A stretch of DNA of 30,035 nucleotides from an uncultured Eggerthellaceae bacterium (GCA_934631995.1 CAKTYF010000012.1:1-30035), one strand, 5' to 3'; positions 7,340-15,895 are shown, counted from the stretch's first letter. The notes: a model not told the origin generated them from the letters alone. Program-made: numbers and translations.

Positions 7340-7382
7340 CTTTCGTAATCTTCTCCTGTCGAAAGGAGAAAGATTATGGAAG
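7340..7382 (+). promoter_or_regulatory. RNA hairpin covering the yraN ribosome binding site and start codon
   Basis: Bases 7340-7357 pair with 7364-7382 in an 18-bp stem with one bulged A (7369), two G-U pairs and a 6-nt loop (GTCGAA, 7358-7363). The Shine-Dalgarno AGGAG (7364-7368) pairs with CTCCT (7353-7357), and the yraN ATG (7376-7378) is inside the lower stem. The structure should block translation initiation until it is opened. It resembles an RNA thermometer or another translational switch, but which one is inference. Confidence 0.7.
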
Positions 7383-7774
7383 AACTTGAAACAACCGTTG
7401 ATCAGGAAAAAGACGAGCGCATTGAGCTGGGCAAAAAAGGCGAGGATGCTGCAGCGAAATTTCTTGAGCGGCATGGCTATCAAATCGTCGAGCGAAATTG
7501 GCATTGCCCTGCAGGCGAGGCCGATATCATTGCATTTGACGAAGACATGCTAGTGTTTGTCGAGGTCAAAACCCGTTCTGACATAGATAAAGGATTTCCC
7601 GAAGAAGCAATCACCAAGGAAAAGCGCGATCGATACGAGAAGATATCGGCTTATTATCTGCGCGATTCAGATTGCGGAGAAATGCGTTTTCGTTTTGACG
7701 TGATTGGCATTCTTGTTCTAGGTAAGAACAAAGCAACGCTGCGCCACCACATCAATGCGTTCGGGGTAGACTAA
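7376..7774 (+). CDS. yraN: YraN family protein (UPF0102), predicted endonuclease fold
   Basis: This 132-residue protein belongs to the YraN/UPF0102 family, a restriction-endonuclease-like fold of poorly known function often found beside rnhB and dprA. The family core is visible: LGKKGEDAAAKFLERHGYQI, then ERNWHCPAGEADIIAFDE, then LVFVEVKTRSD, which together hold the acidic and lysine residues expected of a PD-(D/E)XK-type site. About 15 acidic N-terminal residues precede the core. The ATG at 7376 follows an AAAGGAGAA site, but both lie inside a long RNA hairpin. The stop is 2 nt before the comM start, so the two genes are coupled. A role in DNA processing is inferred from neighbours. Confidence 0.9.
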   Translation: MEELETTVDQEKDERIELGKKGEDAAAKFLERHGYQIVERNWHCPAGEADIIAFDEDMLVFVEVKTRSDIDKGFPEEAITKEKRDRYEKISAYYLRDSDCGEMRFRFDVIGILVLGKNKATLRHHINAFGVD

Positions 7775-7776
7775 TC

Positions 7777-9270
7777 ATGATTTGCCAATGCAGCGTTCAT
7801 TCGGCGACCATCGTTGGTGTTGAGGCATTGCCTGTTGAGGTCGAGGTCGTTATATCTCAGGGGTTGCCAGGCTTTACGATCGTCGGCATGACGGATGCCG
7901 CCATTCAAGAGGCGCGCGAACGAGTACGCGCTGCCTTGCGGAGCAGCGGATTTTCCATGCCGGGGGATAAGATTGTGGTCAATCTTGCGCCAGGCTCTCT
8001 GAAAAAGCGCGGTTCTGGCTTCGATTTGCCTATCGCGTTGGGAATACTTATTGCTTCGGGGCAGGTGAGCGCCCAGGTTGCAAGCAAAACCCTATTTGTT
8101 GGCGAGCTTTCTCTTGATGGTTGTGTCAAACCAGTTCCCGGGTTGCTTGCGTATGCGCAAAGTGCCTGTCGCGATGGCTATTCGCTCTGCTGCGCCCATG
8201 ATTCAAATTTAGGTGTTCTTGATAACAATCTGACGATTCGCATACTCGATAACCTCTCTGCGTTAAAAACAGGATATTTCCAGTCGTATGAAGGTGCTGC
8301 TCTATTGTTTGACGGGGTGCTTCCCGATTTTTCGGAAGTGGCAGGCCACGATCATGCGAAACGGGCATTGCAGATTGCTGCAATGGGAAACCACGGCGTG
8401 TTGCTCGTGGGGCCTCCTGGTTCGGGAAAGACGATGTTGGCAGAGCGCCTGCCGAGTATTTTGCCGTCGCTTTCGCAGGAGGAAATGCTCGAGGTAGCAA
8501 CAATCTATTCCGTTGCAGGTTTGGATGCCCAAGATGTTTTGATGGGCAGGCGTCCTTTCAGAGCACCCCATCATTCCGCATCATGCGCAGGTCTTGTAGG
8601 GGGTGGAAACCCCGTACGACCAGGTGAGATAACGCTGGCGCACCGGGGAGTGCTTTACTTGGACGAGCTTCCCGAGTTCAAACCCGCGGTGCTTCAGAGT
8701 CTTCGCCAGCCTATGGAGTCGGGCGAAGTGACACTTGTCCGGGCAACGTCATCGGTTACCATGCCGGCGCGCTTTGCTTTGGCAGCATCGGCTAATCCGT
8801 GTCCTTGCGGGTACTTGGGCGATAAGGAAACGCCTTGCACCTGCACTTCCTATCAGATTTCTTCCTATCAAGCGCGCATTGGTGGGCCGATTCTCGACCG
8901 CATTGATATGCGCATCAATGTTGGACGCTTGCGTTCCGCCGATGTGCTTCGCTCGGGCCAGGGAACATCGTCTCAGATCCTTCGAGAAGGCGTTGAGGCG
9001 GGAAGAGCATTTCGCGCATGGAGAAAGCAGCGCCACGAGTCATCTGATACGCGTGCCAAAGATTTAATTGCATCGTGCCTGCTCAATGAAGAAGCAGCAC
9101 GTTATTTCGAGGCGCTTGCCGATAAGAGGAAATTCAGCGGCCGTGCGATAGTGCGAACGTTGGGAGTGGCGCGTACCATAGCGGATCTTGAAGAAAGCGA
9201 GCGCGTAACGAAAGGCCATATCTGCGAAGCAGCCGGTCTGCGCATGAGTGATGAGTCTCGGGGAGGGTAA
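7777..9270 (+). CDS. comM: YifB/ComM family Mg-chelatase-like AAA+ ATPase
   Basis: This 497-residue ATPase matches the ComM/YifB family; ComM of Gram-negative bacteria is a branch-migration helicase used in natural transformation. An N-terminal Lon-protease-like domain (to about residue 170, with GLPGFTIVGM and LAPGSLKKRGSGFDLPIALGI) precedes the AAA+ domain with Walker A GPPGSGKT (212-219) and Walker B VLYLDELPEF (D296, E297). SANPCPCGYLGD and a second cysteine pair (CTC) give the typical zinc-like cluster, and the C-terminal Mg-chelatase helical domain follows. The ATG is 2 nt after yraN. dprA starts 1 nt after its stop. The operon yraN-comM-dprA points to uptake or recombination of incoming DNA. 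Confidence 0.94.
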   Translation: MICQCSVHSATIVGVEALPVEVEVVISQGLPGFTIVGMTDAAIQEARERVRAALRSSGFSMPGDKIVVNLAPGSLKKRGSGFDLPIALGILIASGQVSAQVASKTLFVGELSLDGCVKPVPGLLAYAQSACRDGYSLCCAHDSNLGVLDNNLTIRILDNLSALKTGYFQSYEGAALLFDGVLPDFSEVAGHDHAKRALQIAAMGNHGVLLVGPPGSGKTMLAERLPSILPSLSQEEMLEVATIYSVAGLDAQDVLMGRRPFRAPHHSASCAGLVGGGNPVRPGEITLAHRGVLYLDELPEFKPAVLQSLRQPMESGEVTLVRATSSVTMPARFALAASANPCPCGYLGDKETPCTCTSYQISSYQARIGGPILDRIDMRINVGRLRSADVLRSGQGTSSQILREGVEAGRAFRAWRKQRHESSDTRAKDLIASCLLNEEAARYFEALADKRKFSGRAIVRTLGVARTIADLEESERVTKGHICEAAGLRMSDESRGG

Positions 9271-9271
9271 T

Positions 9272-10228
9272 ATGGCAGAAAATAAACGATGTGCTAAGGC
9301 AGCATGCTGCGCGCTTGAAGGTCCGCGCTACGAGATTGATGTGAATTCAGCTGAGTATCCCGATGCTTTGCGTGAGCTTCCTGCTCCTCCGCGCATGCTG
9401 TACGTGATAGGGAATCCGCAGTGCCTGCGTTTAGGCTTGTCCATTGTGGGCGCGCGTAAAGCAACGCCGTACGGGAAGGGGTGCGCGCAGCGTTTTGCCG
9501 CACTTGCGGCACGTCAGGGGATACCTGTTGTGTCGGGTGGCGCACGCGGGTGCGATAGTGCTGCTCATCTGGGCGCGCTTGAACACCATGGCGCCACCGT
9601 TGCGGTGCTTGGCGGCGGGTGCGATAAGATTTATCCTGCGCAGAACAAGGCGCTCTTCCAACGGATAATCGATGAAGGCGGTGCAATTGTCTCTGAGCAA
9701 GAGTGGGGTTTCGAGCCGCTTCCTTATACGTTTCGCCTGCGAAATCGTATTATTGCGGCGCTCTCAAAAGCAACGCTTATTGTGGAAGCAGGCTTGCCAT
9801 CGGGCACGTTTTCCACCGCCGATGATGCGTTGAGCTTAGGACGCGAAGTTATGGTGGTGCCCGGTGCCATTACGGCACCGAATTCGAAGGGAGCGAATCG
9901 CTTGCTTTTTCAGGGCGCCGTGCCCATTGTTGATGACGAAACATTCCTAGAAGCGCTTGTCTCCCTTTATCCGCAAGAGCTGAAGGAAGGCATGTTAGTG
10001 GGTTCTTCGGTTGATGCAGTCGCGCAGGATGCTACGCAGTTATTTGATGATCCGCTTATCAGGGCCCTTATTGCCGAGCCGCTTGACCAGGAGCAAATTT
10101 ACTCGTTTGCCTTGCAGTATTGCGGAAACGAGAATCCTTCCGCTTGGGCATCGGTGCGCATCGAAGAAGCGCAGGATGCTGGCCTGATAACGTGTTATCC
10201 CGACGGGAGCTATGGGCCGCTGTCGTGA
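9272..10228 (+). CDS. dprA: DNA-processing protein DprA
   Basis: DprA binds incoming single-stranded DNA and loads RecA during transformation. The 318-residue protein has the Rossmann-like core: SIVGARKATPYG, PVVSGGARGCDSAAHLGAL (the usual SGxARGxDxxAH with Gly and Cys variants), VLGGGCDKIYPAQN, LRNRIIAALS and a VVPGAI strand. The C-terminal winged-helix-like domain is present (about 265-318). The first 16 residues carry three cysteines and are not part of the conserved core. GGGAGGG (9261-9267) lies 4 nt before ATG 9272, and the comM stop is 1 nt upstream. ATG 9248 in the same frame would overlap comM and is less likely. Confidence 0.94.
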   Translation: MAENKRCAKAACCALEGPRYEIDVNSAEYPDALRELPAPPRMLYVIGNPQCLRLGLSIVGARKATPYGKGCAQRFAALAARQGIPVVSGGARGCDSAAHLGALEHHGATVAVLGGGCDKIYPAQNKALFQRIIDEGGAIVSEQEWGFEPLPYTFRLRNRIIAALSKATLIVEAGLPSGTFSTADDALSLGREVMVVPGAITAPNSKGANRLLFQGAVPIVDDETFLEALVSLYPQELKEGMLVGSSVDAVAQDATQLFDDPLIRALIAEPLDQEQIYSFALQYCGNENPSAWASVRIEEAQDAGLITCYPDGSYGPLS

Positions 10229-10298
10229 TAGTGGGTGCAGCGCGTGTTTGAAACTTGCATTTCTTCTTGGCCACCGCCTGTATCGGCTGATTATTTGC

Positions 10299-10304
10299 TA
10301 TGCT
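10299..10304 (+). promoter_or_regulatory. -10 element for a leaderless trmFO mRNA
   Basis: TATGCT (TANNNT consensus) ends exactly 7 nt before ATG 10312, so transcription would begin at the A of the start codon. No ribosome binding site is visible upstream of ATG 10312 or ATG 10300. No convincing -35 element is seen. The uvrC start shows the same geometry. Confidence 0.55.
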
Positions 10305-10311
10305 TTGCCCT

Positions 10312-11670
10312 ATGGAAAAGAAAGCAAAAATAATCGGCGGCGGTCTTGCCGGTAGCGAATGCGCGCTGCAACTTGCTTCTCGCGGCGTGTCGGTGACGCT
10401 TGTTGAAATGCGTCCCCAGAAAAAGACCGATGTCCATAAAACTGATTTACTGGGCGAGCTTGTTTGCTCGAACTCGCTAAAGGGTAAGAACCCCGATTCT
10501 GCAGCGGGCATGCTGAAAGGGGAGCTTGATAAGCTGGGTTCGGTTCTTTACCGGGTGGCGCTTGAAACGGAAGTTGCAGCGGGCGGTGCCCTTGCAGTGG
10601 ATAGGGAGCTTTTTGCGCAAAGGATCACTGAGCTTATTTGCTCGCATCCCCTGATTTCCCTTGAGCGCAGGGAAGCAAGCGACTTGCAGGCCGAAGCCCA
10701 GGGCTTCGATGCTCTTGTTGTTGCAACGGGGCCGTTGACCAGCGATTCTTTGGCTGAATCTCTTGGTAAGGTAACTGGTCTTGAACATCTTGCATTTTTC
10801 GATGCGGCTGCTCCTATCGTTATGGCCGATTCTTTGGATATGGATATCCTTTTCAGGCAGAGCCGCTACGAAGAGGGGTTGGGGGATTATCTGAACGCCC
10901 CGTTCAGCAAAGAGGAATACGAGCAGTTCATTGACGAGCTTTTGGCGGCGGAACGCGTTATCAAGAAAGATTTCGAGACGAGAGATCTTTTCCAGGCATG
11001 TCAACCGGTCGAGGAAATTGCGCGAGCGGGAAGAGATGCGCCTCGTTTCGGCGCGCTGAAGCCTGTGGGGTTGATTGACCCGCGAACGGGGAAGCGTCCT
11101 TGGGCGGCAGTGCAGCTTCGCGCGGAAGATGCGCATGGCAGCTGCTATAACTTAGTGGGATTCCAAACCAACTTGACGTTTCCCGAGCAGCGTCGCGTCT
11201 TTCGCATGATTCCCGGTTTGGAACAGGCGGAGTTTGCGCGTTACGGCGTTATGCATCGCAATACGTTCGTTGATGCGCCGAAAGTTCTTGATTCCGAGTT
11301 GAACATGACGGCTGCATCTGCGCAAATGGGTGTTCCCGTATATCTTGCGGGGCAGGTCTCCGGTACGGAAGGATACGTTGAGGCCATTCGCTCCGGTCTG
11401 CATGTTGCATTTGCTGTTACGGCGCTGCTTCGCGGTGAGCAGCTTCCGCCGTTGCCGAAGCATACGGTCTTCGGGGCGCTTTTGAATTACGCCACGAACC
11501 CGGAAACGGTGGATTACCAGCCTTCGCATGTCAATTTCGGCATGCTTGAGCCGCTTGATCCGCCCATTCGCAACAAGAAAGCGCGTTATACCGCGTATGC
11601 TCAACGAGGCAACGCTGCGCTTGAGGATTATTGCAAGGCGCTTTGCGCTGCGGGCCTGCTATTGGAATAA
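10312..11670 (+). CDS. trmFO: Methylenetetrahydrofolate-tRNA-(uracil-54-C5)-methyltransferase (TrmFO)
   Basis: TrmFO makes 5-methyluridine at position 54 of tRNA with methylenetetrahydrofolate and FADH2. The N-terminal FAD-binding motif is IIGGGLAGSE (7-16), followed by the family-specific VEMRPQKKTDVHKTD, LGELVCSNSLKG and AGMLKGEL, the latter region holding the catalytic cysteine. YVEAIRSGLHVA near the C-terminus is the second flavin-binding stretch. Length is 452 aa, slightly above the usual 430-450. ATG 10312 is preferred because the protein then starts just before the FAD loop and a -10 box sits 7 nt upstream, which implies a leaderless message; ATG 10300 also lacks a ribosome binding site. 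The gene follows dprA by 83 nt, with no topA between them. Confidence 0.94.
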   Translation: MEKKAKIIGGGLAGSECALQLASRGVSVTLVEMRPQKKTDVHKTDLLGELVCSNSLKGKNPDSAAGMLKGELDKLGSVLYRVALETEVAAGGALAVDRELFAQRITELICSHPLISLERREASDLQAEAQGFDALVVATGPLTSDSLAESLGKVTGLEHLAFFDAAAPIVMADSLDMDILFRQSRYEEGLGDYLNAPFSKEEYEQFIDELLAAERVIKKDFETRDLFQACQPVEEIARAGRDAPRFGALKPVGLIDPRTGKRPWAAVQLRAEDAHGSCYNLVGFQTNLTFPEQRRVFRMIPGLEQAEFARYGVMHRNTFVDAPKVLDSELNMTAASAQMGVPVYLAGQVSGTEGYVEAIRSGLHVAFAVTALLRGEQLPPLPKHTVFGALLNYATNPETVDYQPSHVNFGMLEPLDPPIRNKKARYTAYAQRGNAALEDYCKALCAAGLLLE

Positions 11671-11703
11671 TGTGATAGACACAACAGGTGGGGCAGGGGA
11701 GCA

Positions 11704-12705
11704 ATGCAAAACGAGAGCGAACGAAACGATGAATTAGAGGAAATCGTTGAAGGGTTTCTTGCTTTTCTGAGTGGGCAGCGCAATTACTCTGCCCATACCG
11801 TTCGCGCTTATGAAGCAGACGTACGCACGTATCTTCGGTATGCGAAGCGTTCGGAATTCGATGCGCTTGCTCCTTCTACGCGCAATGTACGGGGATATTT
11901 GTCGGATCAGATGAGCGCAGGATATTCTCGTAAGACAATCAATCGGCGATTGAGCTCGCTGCGCACGTTTTTCCGCTGGCTCAACGTTTCTCAGATATCG
12001 TCGTGCAATACGGTAAGCGCTGTTCAGGGACCTAAAATTGCGCATCATCTGCCCCATGTCCTGTCAACGGTGGAAATCGATGCATTGTTTGCCACGCTTG
12101 AAAATGATGCGTGTTTTGAAACCGATACGGAAGAGCCAGAGGCGCAATCCTTTGCGGCCACGGCGCCTACCAACGTAAAAGAAGCCCTTGCTTTGCGCGA
12201 CGAGGCAATCTTCGAGGTCTTGTACGCTACGGGCGCGCGTATTTCAGAAGTGGCAGGACTCACGGTTTCAAGCGTCGATTGCGGCGCTGCCCGCATGAGA
12301 CTGATGGGCAAGGGATCAAAAGAGCGCGATGTTGTTCTCCACGATCAATGTGTAAGCGTTCTTGAGCGCTATTTGACGTATGCGCGCCCCCTTTTGGCTG
12401 CGAAAAACAGCAATGCCTCGGGCGATTCTGCAGCGTTTTTTCTGTCGAAAAACGGAAAGCCGCTTTCGGCCGACTCTCTGCGGAAAATCTTCAAGGAGCA
12501 CGTGCTTGAAACAGGGCTCGATCCTTCTCTTTCGCCCCATGCAATGCGGCATACGTTTGCAACGGACATGCTCAATGGTGGGGCCGATCTTCGAACCGTG
12601 CAGGAATTATTGGGGCATGCAAGCCTTTCCACAACGCAGATTTACACGCATTTGACCTCGGATCGCCTGAAAGCGGCTCACGCGCAAGCGCATCCACGCG
12701 CATGA
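11704..12705 (+). CDS. xerC: Tyrosine recombinase XerC/XerD type
   Basis: This 333-residue site-specific recombinase would resolve chromosome dimers at dif with a partner Xer protein. The N-terminal SAM-like core-binding domain spans about residues 14-110. The catalytic domain carries R179 (YATGARISE), K203 (MGKGSKER), H279 and R282 (HAMRHTFAT), H305 (LLGHASLSTTQ) and the nucleophile Y314 (IYTHLT), so all active-site residues are present. It is about 30 residues longer than usual, mainly because of an acidic Glu/Ala/Thr-rich insert at about 137-160 between the domains. GGGGAG precedes ATG 11704. Placement after trmFO matches XerC/CodV in Gram-positives, but XerC and XerD cannot be separated safely by eye. 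Confidence 0.92.
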   Translation: MQNESERNDELEEIVEGFLAFLSGQRNYSAHTVRAYEADVRTYLRYAKRSEFDALAPSTRNVRGYLSDQMSAGYSRKTINRRLSSLRTFFRWLNVSQISSCNTVSAVQGPKIAHHLPHVLSTVEIDALFATLENDACFETDTEEPEAQSFAATAPTNVKEALALRDEAIFEVLYATGARISEVAGLTVSSVDCGAARMRLMGKGSKERDVVLHDQCVSVLERYLTYARPLLAAKNSNASGDSAAFFLSKNGKPLSADSLRKIFKEHVLETGLDPSLSPHAMRHTFATDMLNGGADLRTVQELLGHASLSTTQIYTHLTSDRLKAAHAQAHPRA

Positions 12706-12835
12706 GGCGCATAACGATTCGGGTGCTCTTGCGTTTCCCGATCCAATCATATCGGAGACAATGAAGCCTCGAACCGTGCTATATTTGCCATGATTCTACA
12801 GAATGGGACCCGTTACTTGTTTTGCATGAAATAAA

Positions 12836-12849
12836 CAAACAAATGTTTG
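12836..12849 (+). promoter_or_regulatory. Palindromic operator candidate at the uvrA promoter (LexA-box-like)
   Basis: CAAAC-AAAT-GTTTG is a perfect 5-4-5 inverted repeat ending 11 nt before the uvrA TATAAT box. Its shape matches the Gram-positive LexA box (CGAAC-N4-GTTCG), differing by one symmetric base in each arm. uvrA is a classic SOS gene, so LexA control is plausible, but no lexA gene is in view. Confidence 0.5.
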
Positions 12850-12860
12850 CTATAGAGGGG

Positions 12861-12866
12861 TATAAT
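12861..12866 (+). promoter_or_regulatory. -10 box of the uvrA promoter
   Basis: A perfect TATAAT sits 46 nt upstream of the uvrA GTG. A clear -35 hexamer is not visible at 16-18 nt spacing, where the region is AAC/AAA-rich and contains the palindrome at 12836-12849. Confidence 0.55.
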
Positions 12867-12912
12867 GTGCCCCTGAAAAACGAATGCGATGCAAGCATAT
12901 AAGGGAGTTATC

Positions 12913-15801
12913 GTGGGACAAGATTCCATTGTCATCAAAGGTGCGCGCGAGCACAATCTTAAGAATGTTGACGTTACTATTCCGCGTGATAAGCTGGTTG
13001 TTATCACGGGTCTTTCGGGCAGCGGCAAGTCAAGCTTGGCGTTTGACACCATTTACGCAGAAGGGCAAAGGCGCTACGTTGAGTCGCTATCCAGCTATGC
13101 GCGCATGTTCCTGGGGCAAATGGATAAGCCCGATCTTGACAGCATTGATGGTCTTTCACCTGCGGTTTCTATCGATCAAAAGACCACAAGTAGGAACCCG
13201 CGTTCAACGGTGGGTACCACAACCGAGATTTACGACTACCTTCGTTTGTTGTTCGCGCGCACCGGTATCCCTCATTGTCCTGAATGCGGTCGGGAAATCA
13301 AAGCGCAAACCACCGATCAAGTAGCCGATGAAATTCTTTCTCTGGGTGATGGCCAAACAACGAAAGCCATGATTATGGCGCCAGTTGTTACGGGAAGGAA
13401 AGGCGAGTTCACCAAGCTTTTCGCCGATTTGGCAAAAGAGGGTTTTGTGCGCGTGCGCATTGATGGTGAAGTGCATAAGCTTGATGGCGAGCCGCTTACC
13501 CTGAACAAGAAAATCAAGCATTTTATTGATGTTGTGGTCGACCGCGTTGTTTTGAAATCCTCGGCAACAAGCCGTATTGCGGAAGCGGTTGAAAAAGCAA
13601 CATCTTTGGCCGATGGTCGCGTTTTAGTGCAAATCTTGGGAGAGGAAAGCTCTGAGCCGCGCGGTTCGTATGTTTCCTCGGGCGCTACGGGTGGTCTGGC
13701 TGAAAACGAGCATGTGTATTCGCTTGCTCTTGCTTGTCCCGAGCATGGCCATTCGATTGATGATTTGCAACCGCGCGACTTTTCGTTCAACGCTCCCTAT
13801 GGCGCCTGCCCGGAATGCTTGGGCATTGGTACGGCCGAAGAAGTGAACGAATCTTTAGTTGTGCCCGATCCTTCGCTGTCCATTGCGCAAGGTTGCTTAG
13901 TGCCATTCAGCACCGGCAATTATTATCCCCAGGTTTTGCAAGCGCTTTGCAAGCATTTAGGCATCAGCGACCAGACGCCCTGGGAAGATTTGCCGGCTAA
14001 AGCGAAACGTGCAATCATGGACGGCACGGGCGATGAGAAGATCCGCGTTGATTACGTGACGGTAAGCGGACGCGATACGTATTGGTTTATCACGTGGGAT
14101 GGCGCACGCGCCGCCATTATCCAGCGCCGCGATGAGGCTTCTAGCGACAAGCAGCGCGATAAATTCAACGCGTATTTCTCCCAGCATCCTTGTCCGTCGT
14201 GCCACGGAAAGCGTTTGAAACCTGAGATTCTTGCCGTTACAGTGGGTGGAAAATCCATCAACGAAGTAACGGAAATGAGCGCGCGCGATTCGCTTGAATT
14301 CTTCCGCTCGTTGGAGTTTGAGGGGCAAAATCTTGCCATTGCGGGTCCCATTGTCAAAGAAATTGTTGCTCGCTTGAAATTCCTGGTAGATGTGGGACTT
14401 GATTACTTGACGCTTGACCGTGCGACCGCATCTTTATCCGGTGGCGAGGCGCAGCGTATTCGCCTTGCAACGCAAATTGGCGCAGGACTTATGGGCGTGC
14501 TCTATATTTTGGACGAGCCCTCCATCGGCTTGCATCAGCGTGATAACGACAGACTCATTGCCACGCTTGAGAATCTGCGCGATTTGGGCAATACCGTCAT
14601 TGTGGTGGAGCACGACGAGGACACCATCCGAAGCGCTGATTACGTTATTGACATGGGTCCGGGCGCCGGAGAAAACGGCGGTTATCTTGTTGCTTGCGGT
14701 ACGCCTGAGCAGGTGCAGGCCACCCAAGGGTCTATTACCGCCGATTACTTGAGCGGACGTCGCAAGATAGAGGTTCCTGCCACGCGTCGCAATCCAGAAC
14801 GTGGCTGCATTAGCCTTTCAGGCGCGCGCGTCAATAACCTGAAGAACGTCTCAATCGATATTCCGCTTGGCACGCTGTGCGTGGTAACCGGTGTATCGGG
14901 AAGCGGCAAAAGCTCCCTTATCACTGACACGTTGGCCCCTGCGTTGGCAAATCGCGTTAATCACGCGCATAAGACGGCGGCACCGTACAAGAAGCTTCTT
15001 GGAGTGGAGGCTATCGATAAGGTCATCAACATCGATCAAAGTCCCATTGGTCGCACGCCGCGTTCGAACCCGGCAACGTATATCGGCCTTTGGGACGACT
15101 TGCGTGCTCTCTACGCATCAACGAATGAAGCGAAGGCGCGTGGATATGCGCCAGGCCGTTTCTCCTTCAATGTGTCCGGTGGTCGCTGCGAGGCGTGCAA
15201 AGGTGATGGCCAGATAAAAATCGAGATGCACTTCCTGCCCGACATTTACGTTCCCTGCGAAGTATGCGGCGGTTCGCGCTACAACCGCGAAACGTTGCAA
15301 GTTACGTATCGTGGCAAGAACATTGCGGAGCTGTTGGATATGACGGTTGAAGAGGCGCTTTCCTTCTTCCAGAATATTCCCAGCATCAAACGTAAGCTCC
15401 AAACGCTTTTCGATGTGGGTTTGGGCTATATCCGTTTGGGTCAGCCGGCAACCACGCTTTCTGGCGGTGAAGCGCAACGCGTAAAGCTTGCGAGTGAATT
15501 GCAGCGCAGGCAAACGGGTAAAACGTTCTATATTCTGGATGAACCTACAACGGGCTTGCATTTCGAAGACATCCGCCAACTGCTGGTGGTATTGCAGCGC
15601 TTGGTGGAGAGCGGCAATACTGTTTTAGTCATTGAGCACAACTTGGATGTCATCAAATCTGCCGACTACATTATCGACATGGGTCCTGAAGGCGGCGATC
15701 GCGGCGGTAAGGTTATTGCTACGGGCACGCCCGAACAAGTTGCTGCAAAGAACGTGGGTTACACCGGCAAGTATATTGCAAAAATGCTTGAGCAGAAGTA
15801 G
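12913..15801 (+). CDS. uvrA: UvrABC excision nuclease subunit A
   Basis: UvrA is the damage-recognition ATPase of nucleotide excision repair. The 962-residue protein is a tandem ABC ATPase: the first Walker A is GLSGSGKSS (33-41), the first ABC signature is SLSGGEAQRIRLA, followed by the Walker B strand ending LDEPSIGLHQ; the second half has GVSGSGKSSLI, TLSGGEAQRVKLA and LDEPTTGLHFED. Zinc-module cysteines are seen in CPECGRE, in CPSCHGKRLKPEIL and in CEACKGDG with CEVCGG. Length is normal. GTG 12913 has AAGGGAG (12901-12907) 5 nt upstream; an earlier in-frame start at 12889 lacks such a site. It has its own promoter and a LexA-box-like palindrome. uvrB is not in the window. Confidence 0.97.
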   Translation: MGQDSIVIKGAREHNLKNVDVTIPRDKLVVITGLSGSGKSSLAFDTIYAEGQRRYVESLSSYARMFLGQMDKPDLDSIDGLSPAVSIDQKTTSRNPRSTVGTTTEIYDYLRLLFARTGIPHCPECGREIKAQTTDQVADEILSLGDGQTTKAMIMAPVVTGRKGEFTKLFADLAKEGFVRVRIDGEVHKLDGEPLTLNKKIKHFIDVVVDRVVLKSSATSRIAEAVEKATSLADGRVLVQILGEESSEPRGSYVSSGATGGLAENEHVYSLALACPEHGHSIDDLQPRDFSFNAPYGACPECLGIGTAEEVNESLVVPDPSLSIAQGCLVPFSTGNYYPQVLQALCKHLGISDQTPWEDLPAKAKRAIMDGTGDEKIRVDYVTVSGRDTYWFITWDGARAAIIQRRDEASSDKQRDKFNAYFSQHPCPSCHGKRLKPEILAVTVGGKSINEVTEMSARDSLEFFRSLEFEGQNLAIAGPIVKEIVARLKFLVDVGLDYLTLDRATASLSGGEAQRIRLATQIGAGLMGVLYILDEPSIGLHQRDNDRLIATLENLRDLGNTVIVVEHDEDTIRSADYVIDMGPGAGENGGYLVACGTPEQVQATQGSITADYLSGRRKIEVPATRRNPERGCISLSGARVNNLKNVSIDIPLGTLCVVTGVSGSGKSSLITDTLAPALANRVNHAHKTAAPYKKLLGVEAIDKVINIDQSPIGRTPRSNPATYIGLWDDLRALYASTNEAKARGYAPGRFSFNVSGGRCEACKGDGQIKIEMHFLPDIYVPCEVCGGSRYNRETLQVTYRGKNIAELLDMTVEEALSFFQNIPSIKRKLQTLFDVGLGYIRLGQPATTLSGGEAQRVKLASELQRRQTGKTFYILDEPTTGLHFEDIRQLLVVLQRLVESGNTVLVIEHNLDVIKSADYIIDMGPEGGDRGGKVIATGTPEQVAAKNVGYTGKYIAKMLEQK

Positions 15802-15815
15802 CAGGCTGTGGAGCG

Positions 15816-15857
15816 TATGCTGATGCAGGGGAGTTCAAGCGGTAAATCGTCAGCATA
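15816..15857 (+). other. Inverted repeat after uvrA with REP-like sequence just downstream
   Basis: TATGCTGATG (15816-15825) pairs with CGTCAGCATA (15848-15857) over 10 positions with one G-U pair; the loop is 22 nt and no T-run follows, so it is a poor terminator. Immediately after (15862-15879) the minus strand reads CACTTGGGGACGGTTTCG. That resembles the GGGGACGGTT-type sequences I recall from REP-like repeats; this is memory-based and unverified. Confidence 0.35.
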
Positions 15858-15895
15858 GAGCCTCGAAACCGTCCCCAAGTGATCTAGGAGTGGCT

